From Lycorma delicatula (taxonomy: Eukaryota; Arthropoda; Insecta; Hemiptera; Fulgoridae), in assembly GCF_047948215.1 (NCBI RefSeq), contig NC_134458.1, forward strand, positions 84,833,260 through 84,897,259: DNA of 64,000 nucleotides. The letters run 5' to 3'. The notes under the pieces were generated by a model, which was not told the origin of the DNA, did not search any database, and worked only from the letters and a program-made list of their open reading frames with translations. Made by a program: the position numbers and the translations under genes. Positions 24,380 through 35,039 of this stretch are shown here, piece by piece; within the stretch, counting starts at the first letter, position 1, and each line of letters begins with the position of its first letter.

Positions 24380-25095
24380 GTCACAAAAGTTTAAAAAAGA
24401 GCTTGAAGGCAAAAGAAAATATTTATGGAGGTATGGAGAGACTATGCAGAGATATTCTCCGGAATTCCAGTTCACATATTTTGCACAGGAAAGTTAATGC
24501 TATACTATGGAATAATATTACAGGAAAATTTGAACTTATCACAGACAGTGAAACAATAAATCATTATGACTGTGTAGTTATTGCAACACCCCTAGCTGAA
24601 AATATTAACAAGATAGATTTTCAGAACTTTCCTAATAAAATTGAAGTAAATACAGAATATGAAAAACTGTATTATGTTATAGCTGAAGGTAACTTGGACC
24701 AAAGATTAGGTGATGATATACCATTTGTTGATAGAATATTAACAGTAAATGATGAACCGTTGTTCGTCACAATTCATAAGCTTAAAGATATCTTTAATAG
24801 AGAAAAAAATTATCCTCATCCGTTATGGAAAATAGTCTCAAAATTTCGTTTGGAAACTGAGCAGCTGCAAAATTATTTCTATTTTCTCAAAAGAGTGCAT
24901 CAAATTGATAAAGTCACACTTATACCAACATACAAAAATTTGGAGAAAAATCATTCTTTTATACTCTTCCCAAAAGTATTTTACATCAATATAATAGAGA
25001 GAATTGATTCTTCAGTAAACACTCTCCTTATGGGAGCAAATAATGTTGCAAATTTAGTTTACCATAGTCTCTATTACAAGAATATTTATTTATAA
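24380..25095 (+). CDS. Gene B (prenylcysteine-oxidase-like), terminal exon 5
   Basis: The exon starts after TTTCTTCTAG and reads GHKSLKKSLKAKENIYGGME. The final part resembles the 'GGNKLV' segment of PCYOX with the second Gly-Asn pair changed. It continues with DCVVIATPLAENINKIDF, the conserved 'ATP' loop of the flavin fold, a long substrate-domain region, and ends FILFPKVFYINIIERIDSSV to a TAA at 25095. The region LLMGANNVANLVYHSLYY near the end matches the family's C-terminal FAD-contacting helix. Length and motif order support a PCYOX1-like protein, diverged at several conserved glycines. Confidence 0.85.
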
Positions 25096-25181
25096 TATTA
25101 TGATAATTAATAGTATATAGTTGGCATCATATTTTTAATATATTATATATTTAAAAAACAATTTTATTCTTGGCAAACTAC

Positions 25182-25187
25182 AATAAA
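25182..25187 (+). terminator. Polyadenylation signal of gene B
   Basis: AATAAA lies 87 nt after the gene B stop, followed by T-rich sequence. It is a plausible 3' processing site. Confidence 0.6.
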
Positions 25188-25880
25188 CTATTTTTATTGA
25201 GAAACAAATTTTTGTAAATATATAGATAAATTAAGTACTGCATCAATATATAAAGGACCCATAAAAAGTTTGTCTTAGTATGAGCAAACATTTTTTTTAA
25301 TATTTGTTCTAAAACTGGCTGTAAATTACTAATCATTTTTCTTTTTACATCTAAAAACAAATTTATAGTTATAATTAAAGAATTTATTTTAATTATTATT
25401 ATTTTATTATTAAAATAAAAATGTTATTTTTCTGAATAAGCACGTAGTTTTATTTTGCGATCCTGTTGCTCCTATAGTCATTTATACAATAAATTCAAAG
25501 ATGATATTGCAGTACAACTGTTCTCATGGTTAAAACTGAAATCTGCCAACATGAATAAAAATTTAAAGTAGTTAAAGATGGGGACATCACACAAGGGTAA
25601 TAATTACAGATCATTATTCTTAAAAAAATTTGTCAATTTGTTAAGATTATGTATTCATAAATAAATGTACTACAACTAGGGCAACTCAATAGCTAACAAA
25701 ACAAAACACCTATCAGTTTTTTGTTTGTAAGTGGCATTTAAGACTATGATCATTAGCCACTAAAAGTGCTGATAGCTTGTAGTAAAACTACAGCCAGCAT
25801 TCTTTAACTAAAGTAATGAACAATATTCAATTTCCTTACTTCATACCATTCAATTTCGAAGAATGCCTTCAAATATGTTT
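25188..25880. other. Intergenic AT-rich stretch
   Basis: Downstream of gene B; no coding or repeat signal is recognised. Confidence 0.35.
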
Positions 25881-26050
25881 AAGTCAGAATCATAGTCTGA
25901 ATCCTGCGACAGAATCGGACTATGAATAGTGCGACAGGATTGGAATCTGAATCACCAACAGTATTGTAGTCTGAATCGCGTGACAGGATTGGAATCTTAA
26001 TCACCAACAGGATTTGAGCCTGAATCGCATGACAGAATCAGAATCGCAGT
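25881..26050. repeat. Degenerate tandem array, about 25-bp unit (dimer about 49 bp)
   Basis: Six or seven units of the type TCTGAATCGCGTGACAGGAT alternate with a variant containing TCACCAACAG. The alternation gives a higher-order dimer. The array is less AT-rich than its flanks and lies between genes B and C. Confidence 0.8.
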
Positions 26051-26569
26051 TATACAAGTTGCGGTGTTGTGCAATTCAACGTGACACTATACCTCACCTA
26101 TATCTTTCACTGTAACCAGTGCATCAACTTGGAACTGGAGAGTACAAAATTTCAGTAATATATTTGTTTATTTATTTGTTGCAACAAAATACACAGATTT
26201 GCAATTCGGAAATAAAAAACAATTTTATATTATTACTCATTTCAATTTTGAAGTTTTAGGTATGTGTGATTGGTTCTATTAACTCAAGATTATTGTCTTT
26301 GTTCATTCCATTTGTTAAAATGATAAAACTTGATTAATTACATTTATTTAACAAAAAAAAATTATGAATGAAAGTTCTGTTATAGCTGTTTTCACCAATA
26401 CATTTATCTTCATTGCCATCCAAAATTTTTGGTAAGCCATTCTTCTTAAAACTCAGTGATTAACTCTTCAAATACTTTGTCCCATCCTGTTTACTCCCCA
26501 AAGACAAATTAATTGAAATCAATTTTTTCTTTAAATATTACCCGTTAAATAGATACACCATCCAGTTTA

Positions 26570-26780
26570 CAATTCAATTTAAAAAATGTTCAAGGAGCAA
26601 TTAGCATACAAATCCAGCAATTGATTTTTTCTTTTTTAAAAGATCTGTTACTTTTATCAATATAAATTTTATTACATTCATTATATTTAATTTGATATAT
26701 TCCCCATAAATCCTCTCCATCATTTTTATAATTATTATTATTATTATTCCTTAAATATTTTACAATATGGTTATTTTGGT
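26570..26780 (-). mobile_element. Penelope-like element relic with GIY-YIG endonuclease
   Basis: The minus-strand frame (within 26590-26826) reads LWGIYQIKYNECNKIYIDKS then NRSFKKE. This matches the start of the GIY-YIG endonuclease that follows the RT in Penelope-like elements. GIY is intact; YIG is changed to YID. Downstream sequence is frameshifted, and no RT motif survives clearly upstream. Confidence 0.65.
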
Positions 26781-27397
26781 TTATGCTTACAAGCCAAATA
26801 ACCATATGAACAAACCAAATGAACATTAGTAATTTTTTTATTATTTTATTCGTACAATTGTATTTTAAGAAATTTTTTTTTAATGATCTCTGTGTTATTT
26901 TCTTGTTTCAATTTTGTAAAACTATTTTATAACAATTAAGATTCTTTTACTGACAAGACATGTTTTTACTTTTACATCTGACTGTTACTATACTTTTAGT
27001 ACTAAAATTACTATAATTTTAATAATACGAAAATCAATTGTTATGGATATAAAATTTTAGTTTATTTTATTTTATCTCATTTTAAATGAATAGTTATACA
27101 AAGGTTTTATAATTAATCAAGTGTATATTCCTGAGGATGGACAAAACTCCAAAAGTGCTTGAATAGATTTAAACATTTTATAATTGTTGGTAAGCTGAAC
27201 TCTCATTATTTATATTTTGTAAAACTATCACGGTACTTTATTCTCTGCTTTTACATACCTTTTCCATAATTTCAACATCGAAGCCATTAAACACTGCTAT
27301 TTGGTTTTTTACTTTCATTTCCTTCTTTTTTAGGTTTTTCTGTTCTCTCTTTGGTAAAGTTCTTGTTTTTAAATTTTGTTGGCACATTGGTCAGTAT
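26781..27397. other. Probable Penelope-like flank, non-coding
   Basis: AT-rich. A CCTGAGGATGGACAAAACTC-like segment at about 27132, resembling a motif common in Penelope-like terminal regions, supports decayed element sequence on both sides of the GIY-YIG block. Otherwise nothing. Confidence 0.3.
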
Positions 27398-27490
27398 GTT
27401 GATGAGTGTATATATATATATATACTCAACATACTAACTAAAAATTTTAAATGTATATAAATATATATATATATATATATATACATTTAA
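27398..27490. repeat. Two adjacent AT-cored palindromes
   Basis: The first (about 27398-27433) is TGTTGATGAG, a (TA)n core, then CTCAACAT. The second (about 27444-27490) is TTTAAATGTATAT, a (TA)n core, then ATACATTTAA. Both can extrude as cruciforms. Confidence 0.75.
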
Positions 27491-28658
27491 CATTTTTTTT
27501 AGGTTATTAAATCAATGATAATATCATCTGATTCAAAAAATTTAATAAATTTAGTTTCTGTCTAATTTAGAAATTATTATTATTCGCAATTAATTCATTT
27601 TTTAATATATAAAAAATCTGTGACAAAAACCAAAAAATTGGTAAGACCAAAATCCTTGCCAAAGTAAATAGACGATTTCCCAATTATATCCACTAAAACA
27701 TCGGCCTTTTAATTATGGTAGAATTTTACTAAAAATCTAATGTTGCTTTTGAAAACTTATTCTAGGTACAAATCCAAAATCCATGCAAATGAGGCTGCAG
27801 GCAACAGCTAGTTTAAAAATATTCCTTGAAGGTCATATATTTTTTCAAATGTATTTATTTCACTTACAAGTATGCTTATAAGAATATAAATTTTTCTTAT
27901 CATCATTTACTACTAACACACAAAAATTGAGCAGTGCACAAATACAGTGCAAAATTTTCTGTATGTACAAACAAGGTAGCGTGTAAAGGTAACATGTAAA
28001 GGTATGTAAAAGGTTTGCATTAATTTATGTACTGCAGTCCAAGTATTAGCAGCTGTTGTATCTGAATAGAATAGAGTTTCCAGACAGGTCCTTAAGCATT
28101 AGAATTTACCCAACATCCTGGACCTTCTCCATGCTCCCTTGGCTGACTTAATACTTTAAACTTTGAATTTCATTCTTGTGCAGATCCACAATTTCAATGC
28201 TTCTATTTTTCTTAAATATTCCTTCATTCCTGAGTTTCTAAATATTGCCACACTAAAAATAATACTTTTACAGCTTTTTTTTTACAATTATTTCTTTAAT
28301 AGTCACATAGAAGTCTTCTTTCTCTTGAAGCCTTCTATTTCCATCAATATTCTTGCTCTTTACCAGTTGAATATTGTTTCCTCCATTGCCCTAGAAAATA
28401 GTACCCACACATTTACATCTGTTTTGTCTCTTAACTCTCCATATTTTCTTTCCTCCATTTCATCCTACCCATTGGTCAAGTCTTATTCATTTCCTTTAAC
28501 ATATTACTATACACTTTACATGTAAAGCAATCAGTTTTTTCCTAATTTGATGGTTTGAACTCAACTTAATCCTTACTATTACATAAAATGACATTTATCT
28601 AATGAAACTTAAAATAAGCTAATGAACATTACATTACAGAAATTTTAATGTTATTATA
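27491..28658. other. Intergenic region between genes B and C
   Basis: AT-rich. The 28163-28525 plus-strand frame is compositionally odd (pyrimidine-rich) but has no recognisable protein, and reads like antisense of a decayed retroelement. Nothing is confidently assigned. Confidence 0.35.
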
Positions 28659-28664
28659 TTTATT
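28659..28664 (-). terminator. Polyadenylation signal of gene C
   Basis: AATAAA on the minus strand, 91 nt downstream of the gene C stop codon (28755). Confidence 0.5.
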
Positions 28665-28754
28665 GATTTCCAAAAAAATGATTTTGCTTCCTTTTTTTCG
28701 GAAAGAAAAAAAATAGCATATGCAATAAATAAAACAACAGTAGTAACAAATTAA

Positions 28755-28934
28755 TTATGGCATATTAGTTACAATCCAAGGTACATTTCCTGTCCTTTTG
28801 AAATTCCACCAGTCGTAAAAAAGTTTTCCAAGTATTGATAATGTTAACGATGCAAATATTATACTTAAATAATCAAGTGGATGTAAAGGTAAGCTGTGAT
28901 CTGCACAAAGTGCTTTAACTGGTAGCTCAGCAAT
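28755..28934 (-). CDS. Gene C (leucine-rich-repeat membrane protein), terminal exon with transmembrane segment
   Basis: This minus-strand exon follows AATGTTACAG. It reads IAELPVKALCADHSLPLHPL, then a single hydrophobic membrane segment (YLSIIFASLTLSILGKLF), then a short tail YDWWNFKRTGNVPWIVTNMP and stop. Phase 0 joins it to the exon at 31286. The whole gene has nine visible exons and about 431 residues: an N-terminal cysteine-containing region, LRRs, LRRCT, LRRNT, more LRRs, LRRCT, membrane anchor. That layout, with the short W-rich tail, resembles the insect singed wings 2/halfway group, known in flies from metamorphosis mutants. The family name is from memory and moderately certain. Confidence 0.8.
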   Translation of the reverse strand: MAELPVKALCADHSLPLHPLDYLSIIFASLTLSILGKLFYDWWNFKRTGNVPWIVTNMP

Positions 28935-29459
28935 CTGTAACATTATTCATAAAATAAATATTATTTTTAAATAAAATGTATGTATTATGAACATAATGTA
29001 TGGATGTAACATTATGGATAAGTAGAAAAATAAGTTTTGCAACAATATATTCTGTTTAAATGTTATGAGGTATTTGTCAAAAGATCCAAATTTTTACAAA
29101 AAAGAAGAAAAAATGTATTACAAGTTTAATATTTGTAAATATTTACTTTAATTTTCTACAAAGTTTCCATTGATTTCTAAGCACTCTACTAGTAAAGAAC
29201 AATTTTTCTTTTTTCCTGTGTATAAAATCTGCCACCTTGGATTTCAGCAATTTGGTACAGTTTCAGTTCCTTGCTCACCACAAACACTGAAAACCTAACC
29301 ATTGTTGCCTTGAAATGAAGGAATGAAGTCTTCTTGGGTGAAGACACAAAGTCTAGGTTAAAGGGAACGTGATCAAGAAATTCCATCAGAGTTCATGAAA
29401 ATTCTAGGCAGCTTATGAGCATGTTTTGTCATAAATTAGATTTATTACTGTTATCAGCA
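28935..29459. other. Gene C last intron, right of terminal exon
   Basis: AT-rich intron. A minus-strand frame at 29189-29386 has no splice support or family. Confidence 0.35.
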
Positions 29460-30075
29460 TCCTACATCATTAGTTCTGAAAGGCTTTTTTATTGATGAGT
29501 CATTTGACATATCAAATGACTGGGTCAGATCTCTAGTTTATTGCTTCTCTGATTGTTCAGTTCATTCTATAATCTGTTTTACATATTCCACTACAGTCTT
29601 CCTGTACAGTTTTTACCTTCTACTCATACATATCCTTCTACTACCACATTAGTTAAACCTGAATATCTTAATAACACAATCTAGTACACCTCCTAGCTAA
29701 ATTCTGTCACAAATTTCTCTTCTCAACCATTCATCCTCAAACATTTTCATTTGGTAATTTTTTTTTAAGGCTGAAGTACATATGCTAATCTCATCAAAGT
29801 GTTACCCCCATTTCCCTTGGTCCATCCAGGCAATTCTACCTAACTTTCAATATCTTCCTCTAACACCTTATTTCAAATGCCTCTTTTTCATTTTCCTTTT
29901 CCTACTAACCAAGTTTAATTTCCATAAAATGCTACATATGGTGCAAAAATATCTTTCTAACAGCTACATTTGATACTAGCAAACATTTTTGCTTGCACCA
30001 GTCTGCTTCTGATCTCCACCTTACTTCATCAGTTCTTGTAATTTTACCACCTAGATTACAATATTATACAACTTT
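29460..30075 (-). mobile_element. Decayed RTE-like LINE, C-terminal part
   Basis: On the minus strand from about 30070 one reads NLGGKITRTDEVRWRSEADW then CLLVSNVAVRKIF. These correspond to YLGSKITKDGRSRSDI and the RKRF segment of the intact copy at 61682. Further on comes EAFEIRC and RKILKVR, corresponding to EAFEMWCYRRMLKIR, with stops. It is a different, older copy in the same orientation as gene C. Confidence 0.75.
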
Positions 30076-31285
30076 TTTCTTTATTTAAAGTTTAAAGTAA
30101 AGTGGTTACCATTAACATTATTTAAAACTATGTTTTAACAAGTTTTTTGTATTTTATTCAAACTTTGTTATCAATGATGAGAATGTTTTTGTAATTCAAT
30201 ACCTTAATTTAATCTATTTTAAAATCTTTATTGATATCAATTTTAAACTAACGTACACCTAAAAATACATTTTCTACAGAAAAAAAAATTATGATCACAA
30301 TTTATAAATAAATTAAAATTAAAGAAAATTTATCAGGTAATTTATCAGTAAGGTTCCATGTGTACTGAATTAAACTGATATAGTAACGCTATACCGTAGG
30401 AAGACTAGAACACTACCATAACTTACTTTAAAATTTATCGTTACAGTATATTATTAAAAAAAAAGCTAACTACAAAGTTATAATACTTTCTTAGAATTGG
30501 TTATTTATTCTTATATAGTGGAATAATAATAATACATGAAAACAAACCAAAAAAAGTTTACAAAATTTTAAAAAGTTAATATTTTTAAACTTTTGATTGG
30601 CTCCCAATGTATACTTTTTTGGGGTTACTTGCCCTACTACTATGCCTAAGTAGACATAAAAGAGAGATTGGTTAAAAAATATGGAATAATAAAAAGGATA
30701 CCTTTTTTTGATTTTTGGCGAAGGGGGAAGTTGGGGGCAAATCTTTTTTAAAAATGGTAAGGTAAGCATGCACACATGTATTGAGCTTAATATAAAGTGG
30801 GGTTTTGTTAGCAAAATTTTGACAGAATTGACCCCAAAATACTATCTATACTATCTACCCTACCCCATGGAGATACTGACCCCAAAATTTTACCAACAAA
30901 TTACCCCATATATATATAAATTTCTGTAAAATATTTCATCAAAATCCATTTATTCAGTCAAAAGTTATTAAGCTTCAACATGCCAACACATGTACATATA
31001 TACAAACATTACCCTCACTCTTTTGTTTTTTCGGGATCCCTGAGTCATGAAACATCGAGAAATACAAAAAAAACCATATTCAATTTTTTTTTATTGATTA
31101 CCAAATTTCCCTTCTTACAGTATAGCTCTATAGGTACGATGACAGTAAAGTAAAAGTAATAAACAAAAGCAAAACAAAAGAGTAAATTTTAATTTTATTA
31201 TGAATCACTAAAAAAAAAAAATAAATTCATATTTTATATCACTAAAATCATGAATGAAATAATATTAGGGTAATGAATTACTTAC
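30076..31285. other. Gene C last intron, left part, with dispersed-repeat sequence
   Basis: The 30590-31100 stretch has a style common in insect dispersed repeats (TTTCATCAAAATCCATTTAT, then GGGATCCCTGAGTCATGAAA) and repeated ACCCCAAAAT-type phrases at 30828-30900. It is not classified, and no exon is present. Confidence 0.4.
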
Positions 31286-31375
31286 TGGAAGTAGTGAATT
31301 TTCATCATCTTCTAAATATTGACATCGTATTTCATCTATATCTTTTACCCAATGTTGATATTTTAATACCAACTC
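31286..31375 (-). CDS. Gene C, exon with end of LRR C-terminal cap
   Basis: The exon lies between TTTTTAAG and CCA|GTAAGT, phase 0 at both ends. It encodes 30 residues: ELVLKYQHWVKDIDEIRCQY then LEDDENSLLP. The I-x-C near the end is the third cysteine of an LRRCT cap begun in the exon at 37373 (NPWQCDC). This fixes its place as the penultimate exon. Confidence 0.85.
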
Positions 31376-33631
31376 CTTAAAAATGAAACATGAAATTAAT
31401 TGTAAAATGTATATAATGGTGACTATTAATATTCTCAAGTTTATTTTAATGTATGAAAAAAAGAAATTAAATTTAATAAAATAGTTCCATAAGGACAAAA
31501 TAAGTAGGAATAAAAAATATTTTAATGTTGGACCAAATTATAAGTAAAACACAAGTACTTTTGTATATAAAATTCAACAGCATTAGTGAGTGAGGACACA
31601 TTTTTTGGATATGATTGTTACATTTTTTTTCTTCAAGGAAAAATACTTTTAGTAAACAACTTGCTGCAATATTTATTAATCACCTCATAGATGCAAATCA
31701 AATTCCACAAATTTTGACAACAACCTTAATATTCTGCACATACACAAAAATGTACCACATCTTAACATTCTTGAACACATTAAAAAGTATACAAACACTT
31801 AATGATATATTAAATGAACTAGATAATTCAAATGTTTAATACATTTCTGCCTAATTTACTGTAAGTAGTAAAATCACCTGACACCAATCTAAAAACAGCA
31901 GCACTCATTAGTTGCTGAGGATGATCACAAAAGTAGCTGTGAATATGTTTTGAAATTTTTCTAATGACATTTTATAATACAATGTGGTTTGATGTGGTTT
32001 ACAAAGTTAATCAGTTAAATTTGAATATAGTATTTTAACTGACTAAAAAAGTTAATTAGGTTTCACCATCCCTTTTCTATGCAATGGTTAATCATTATTT
32101 ATTTATTTTTTTTAATGTTCCTTAATACTAGGTTAATAGCATACACCTATATTATACATTTAAGTTAAAAGATACCGCAAGTACAAAAAACTAATAACAT
32201 ACTACAATAAAAGACTTATCTGTCTGTGTATCATATGAATATCCCAATGAATATAAGAAGTATATAAAATCTAATATGCATTTCTTCTGTTTTCTTTTTA
32301 ATTCCTCTAAAAGTTGTATGTAAGAAAAAGCTACAAAAAATCATGTGATTATGTGAAATCATTGAATGATGAAAATTTCACTTTAAAGAAAATATTGCCA
32401 GAAGGAATAAGTCATTCTGGCTGTTTTGCCATAGAAAGTCCAGTCCCAGAAAGAGAACAATGAGGATCACTAAATTAAAAAATAATTCAATTTCTAATTA
32501 AGGATTTCTATTAAATCAATTACTAACTTCATTTGACAAAAACAAAGTGTTTGTGGATATGTCGAACATAAATTGCATTGGTTACTTCAAAGTTAGTTGG
32601 GAAAGAAGTAACTATGGTACTTAATACTTCTAATTGAGTAATTCTACAGACAGTAAAAAGCTAGGTGTTGAAGATACAAGAAAGAAGTAGAATGCAAGCA
32701 ATGAAAGTGACGTTTCTGAATAGCACACAGGGAAAAGAATTTAAGACTAAGGGAATATAAGGCATTTATAATAATGCTTCACAAAGCTGGAAAAGAGAAA
32801 CTGAAATCTGGATCTGACATCTGAAAAGAATGCTAGATGAAAATCTAACTGAGTAATTTTTTCAAAGAGAAAAATAGTACATCTAGAGGAAAACCAGGAG
32901 AGCTGGGTGCAATTCTGTGATAGAGGAACTGGAAGAAAAGTTTATTAAGAGAAAAGATACAAGGGAAATGTATTTGGAAGAGGGATAAGTGGATGTGTAT
33001 GACAAATACTCCAATCCAACCAAGCTGGAAAATGGGAGATGAAATAAATATTTCTTATGCTTTACTATTAGACAATGAAATTTTTTGTTCCCTTCCCAAT
33101 CAATAACCTCTTCATCAATTTTTATTTCTTTTCCAATATTTTAGCATCTTAGTTATGCTTTTTGAAGCTAACTTCCTTGAAATAATTACCTATGGATTCC
33201 ATTTGTGATTTTTCCTTCCATACTTCTAAAATCATGCTATTGGCATCAAGCAAATAACATACTGACATCACTTTATCACTCGTTTCAAAGAATTTCTTTT
33301 AAATTTCATGTAGAATTCTGTTAGATTTGTATTTTAACTTTAATATGGAATTCAATTTCTAATACTTCATTTTAATTAATGGATAATAAAATAAATTCTA
33401 CTGTCTCATACAAGATCATAGCCAACCTCTGTTGCAGGTTGTTAAATCTTTGCCTTTAATCTAAATTATTTTGAGATTTAAATAACAGTAAAGATTGATA
33501 GTTTTCACGTACAAGAAAATTCCCCACTCATCATAGGACCTTGAATGAATAAATTACACTGGTTATTAGTACAATCTGTAAATATATATATATATTTGAT
33601 TTCATGAGGTATTTTTATTATAAACTAGCAG
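31376..33631. other. Gene C intron, no exon seen
   Basis: AT-rich. The 32640-33060 segment is purine-rich on the plus strand and reads vaguely like decayed retroelement, but no motif is secure. (TA)n runs near 33580. Confidence 0.35.
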
Positions 33632-33663
33632 ACCCGGCAGTGCTTCACTATTGCTAGATTTGA

Positions 33664-33702
<39 letters not shown>

Positions 33703-34400
33703 TTAAATGAACACAATTTAAAGTTTGATAAAACATTAACAAAATGAACATTATGGAACTTCACAAAATTTTACTTTTCCCTTTTACCCTTTCTCCCGTT
33801 TTTCCTTTTCCCCATTTTGCCCCCTTTTCATCCATTTCCCATTTTCATTTTTACCATATACCTTTCCCTTTCACTTTCCATGTTTCCCCTTTTCCTCCCC
33901 CTTTCCCTTTCCTTCTCCCATTTCTCTTTCCTTGTTTCCCTTTCCCCTTTTCTTTTTTCTCTTTTCCATTTCCTTTTCCTTGTTCTCCCCTTTTTCTTTT
34001 TTTCATTTTCCCCTTCTTCCCTTTTAAACTTCATCCCTTTTACCTTTTTCGATTTTTTCCTATTTCACTTTTCCCCACACATAAATCGGTCCAGCAGTTT
34101 TTTAGTCTAAAGCAGGCACACATATCAGAAACATTGAAATGGAGTAGTAAAATATTTAGTAGAGCGTATGTTACTTTTATGTCCAACAGATAGCGCTGTT
34201 TTTAAAAAAAAAGCTTGTTTTTACCTGTCACAGGTGTGACATTTAGGTATATAAATAGTATGTATATAAAAGCACGCGCATATTCAAATGCAACATTGTG
34301 TCAAAATTTCAAAGCAATTGGTGAAGAACTTTTGGAGATTTAAGATTTTGAACAAACGAACATTTACATTTTATATTTATACATATATATAAATTTTTAT
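33632..34400. mobile_element. Dispersed repeat with polypyrimidine core
   Basis: The left end ACTAGCAGACCCGGCAGTGC (33628-33647) is of a type seen widely in insect genomes. The right side has AAATCGGTCCAGCAGTTTTT (34083-34102) and a CAAAATTTCAAAGCAATTGG block near 34304. Between them lie an (AT)n run (33666-33700) and about 300 bp that is almost purely C/T on the plus strand (about 33775-34075). Open frames there are composition artefacts (Phe/Pro/Ser only). The class is unknown. Confidence 0.6.
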
Positions 34401-35039
34401 TTACATATATTTAAAATTATAAGCTTTTCTTAACTATTTTCTGTAGGAAAGTGATTGGGAATATGATTTTTTTTTTTTAATTAATGAAGATATAATCCCT
34501 AGAAGCAACACACTGGGTTCAAAACACTGGCATTTCACTAGATTGTATCACCAAAAAAGGTAGGTAAGTTTGATGTAAATCTGTGTAAATGAGCATGATT
34601 GATAACACTAATAAACATAATTTTTGTTTCCTAACATGCGATACATAATTTTAATCTGTTTTTTGATGCTGAAAACAAATATGAACTCAGAATCCTTCTA
34701 TCACCCACCATTTTTGAAAAAAATGTAATTTTAATTAAAGGATTTTCTTCATTTTTCAACGTATAGTTAGCATTTTAAGCTCCTATAATGTATTTTGTTA
34801 GCTCATTTTTTATTGTGTAACTTTGCTAACATAATTTGTAAGCTATAAATAAACAATACTAGGCAAAGAATTAAATCATATCATAGTCACATATTATGAC
34901 ATCATATCTAATACTGAAGAGTGAGCCTTCGTGGACAAGATTAATCATGTCTGAGCAGGTCAAAACATGTAGCTGAAAACACAGCTGTGTTGTTTGCATT
35001 AAACAATGGATTTAGGAATGAATTAATTTTGTTCAGTCT
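34401..35039. other. Gene C intron between repeats
   Basis: AT-rich; nothing recognised. Confidence 0.35.

Noticed and set aside
32640..33060. Possible retroelement C terminus
   Set aside because: Purine-rich text with phrases like MQAMKVTFLNSTQGK was suggestive of an RT tail, but no second motif supports it.
33744..34193. Long open frames over the polypyrimidine tract (plus and minus strand)
   Set aside because: They consist almost only of Phe/Pro/Ser/Leu or Lys/Arg/Glu, an artefact of a C/T-only strand.
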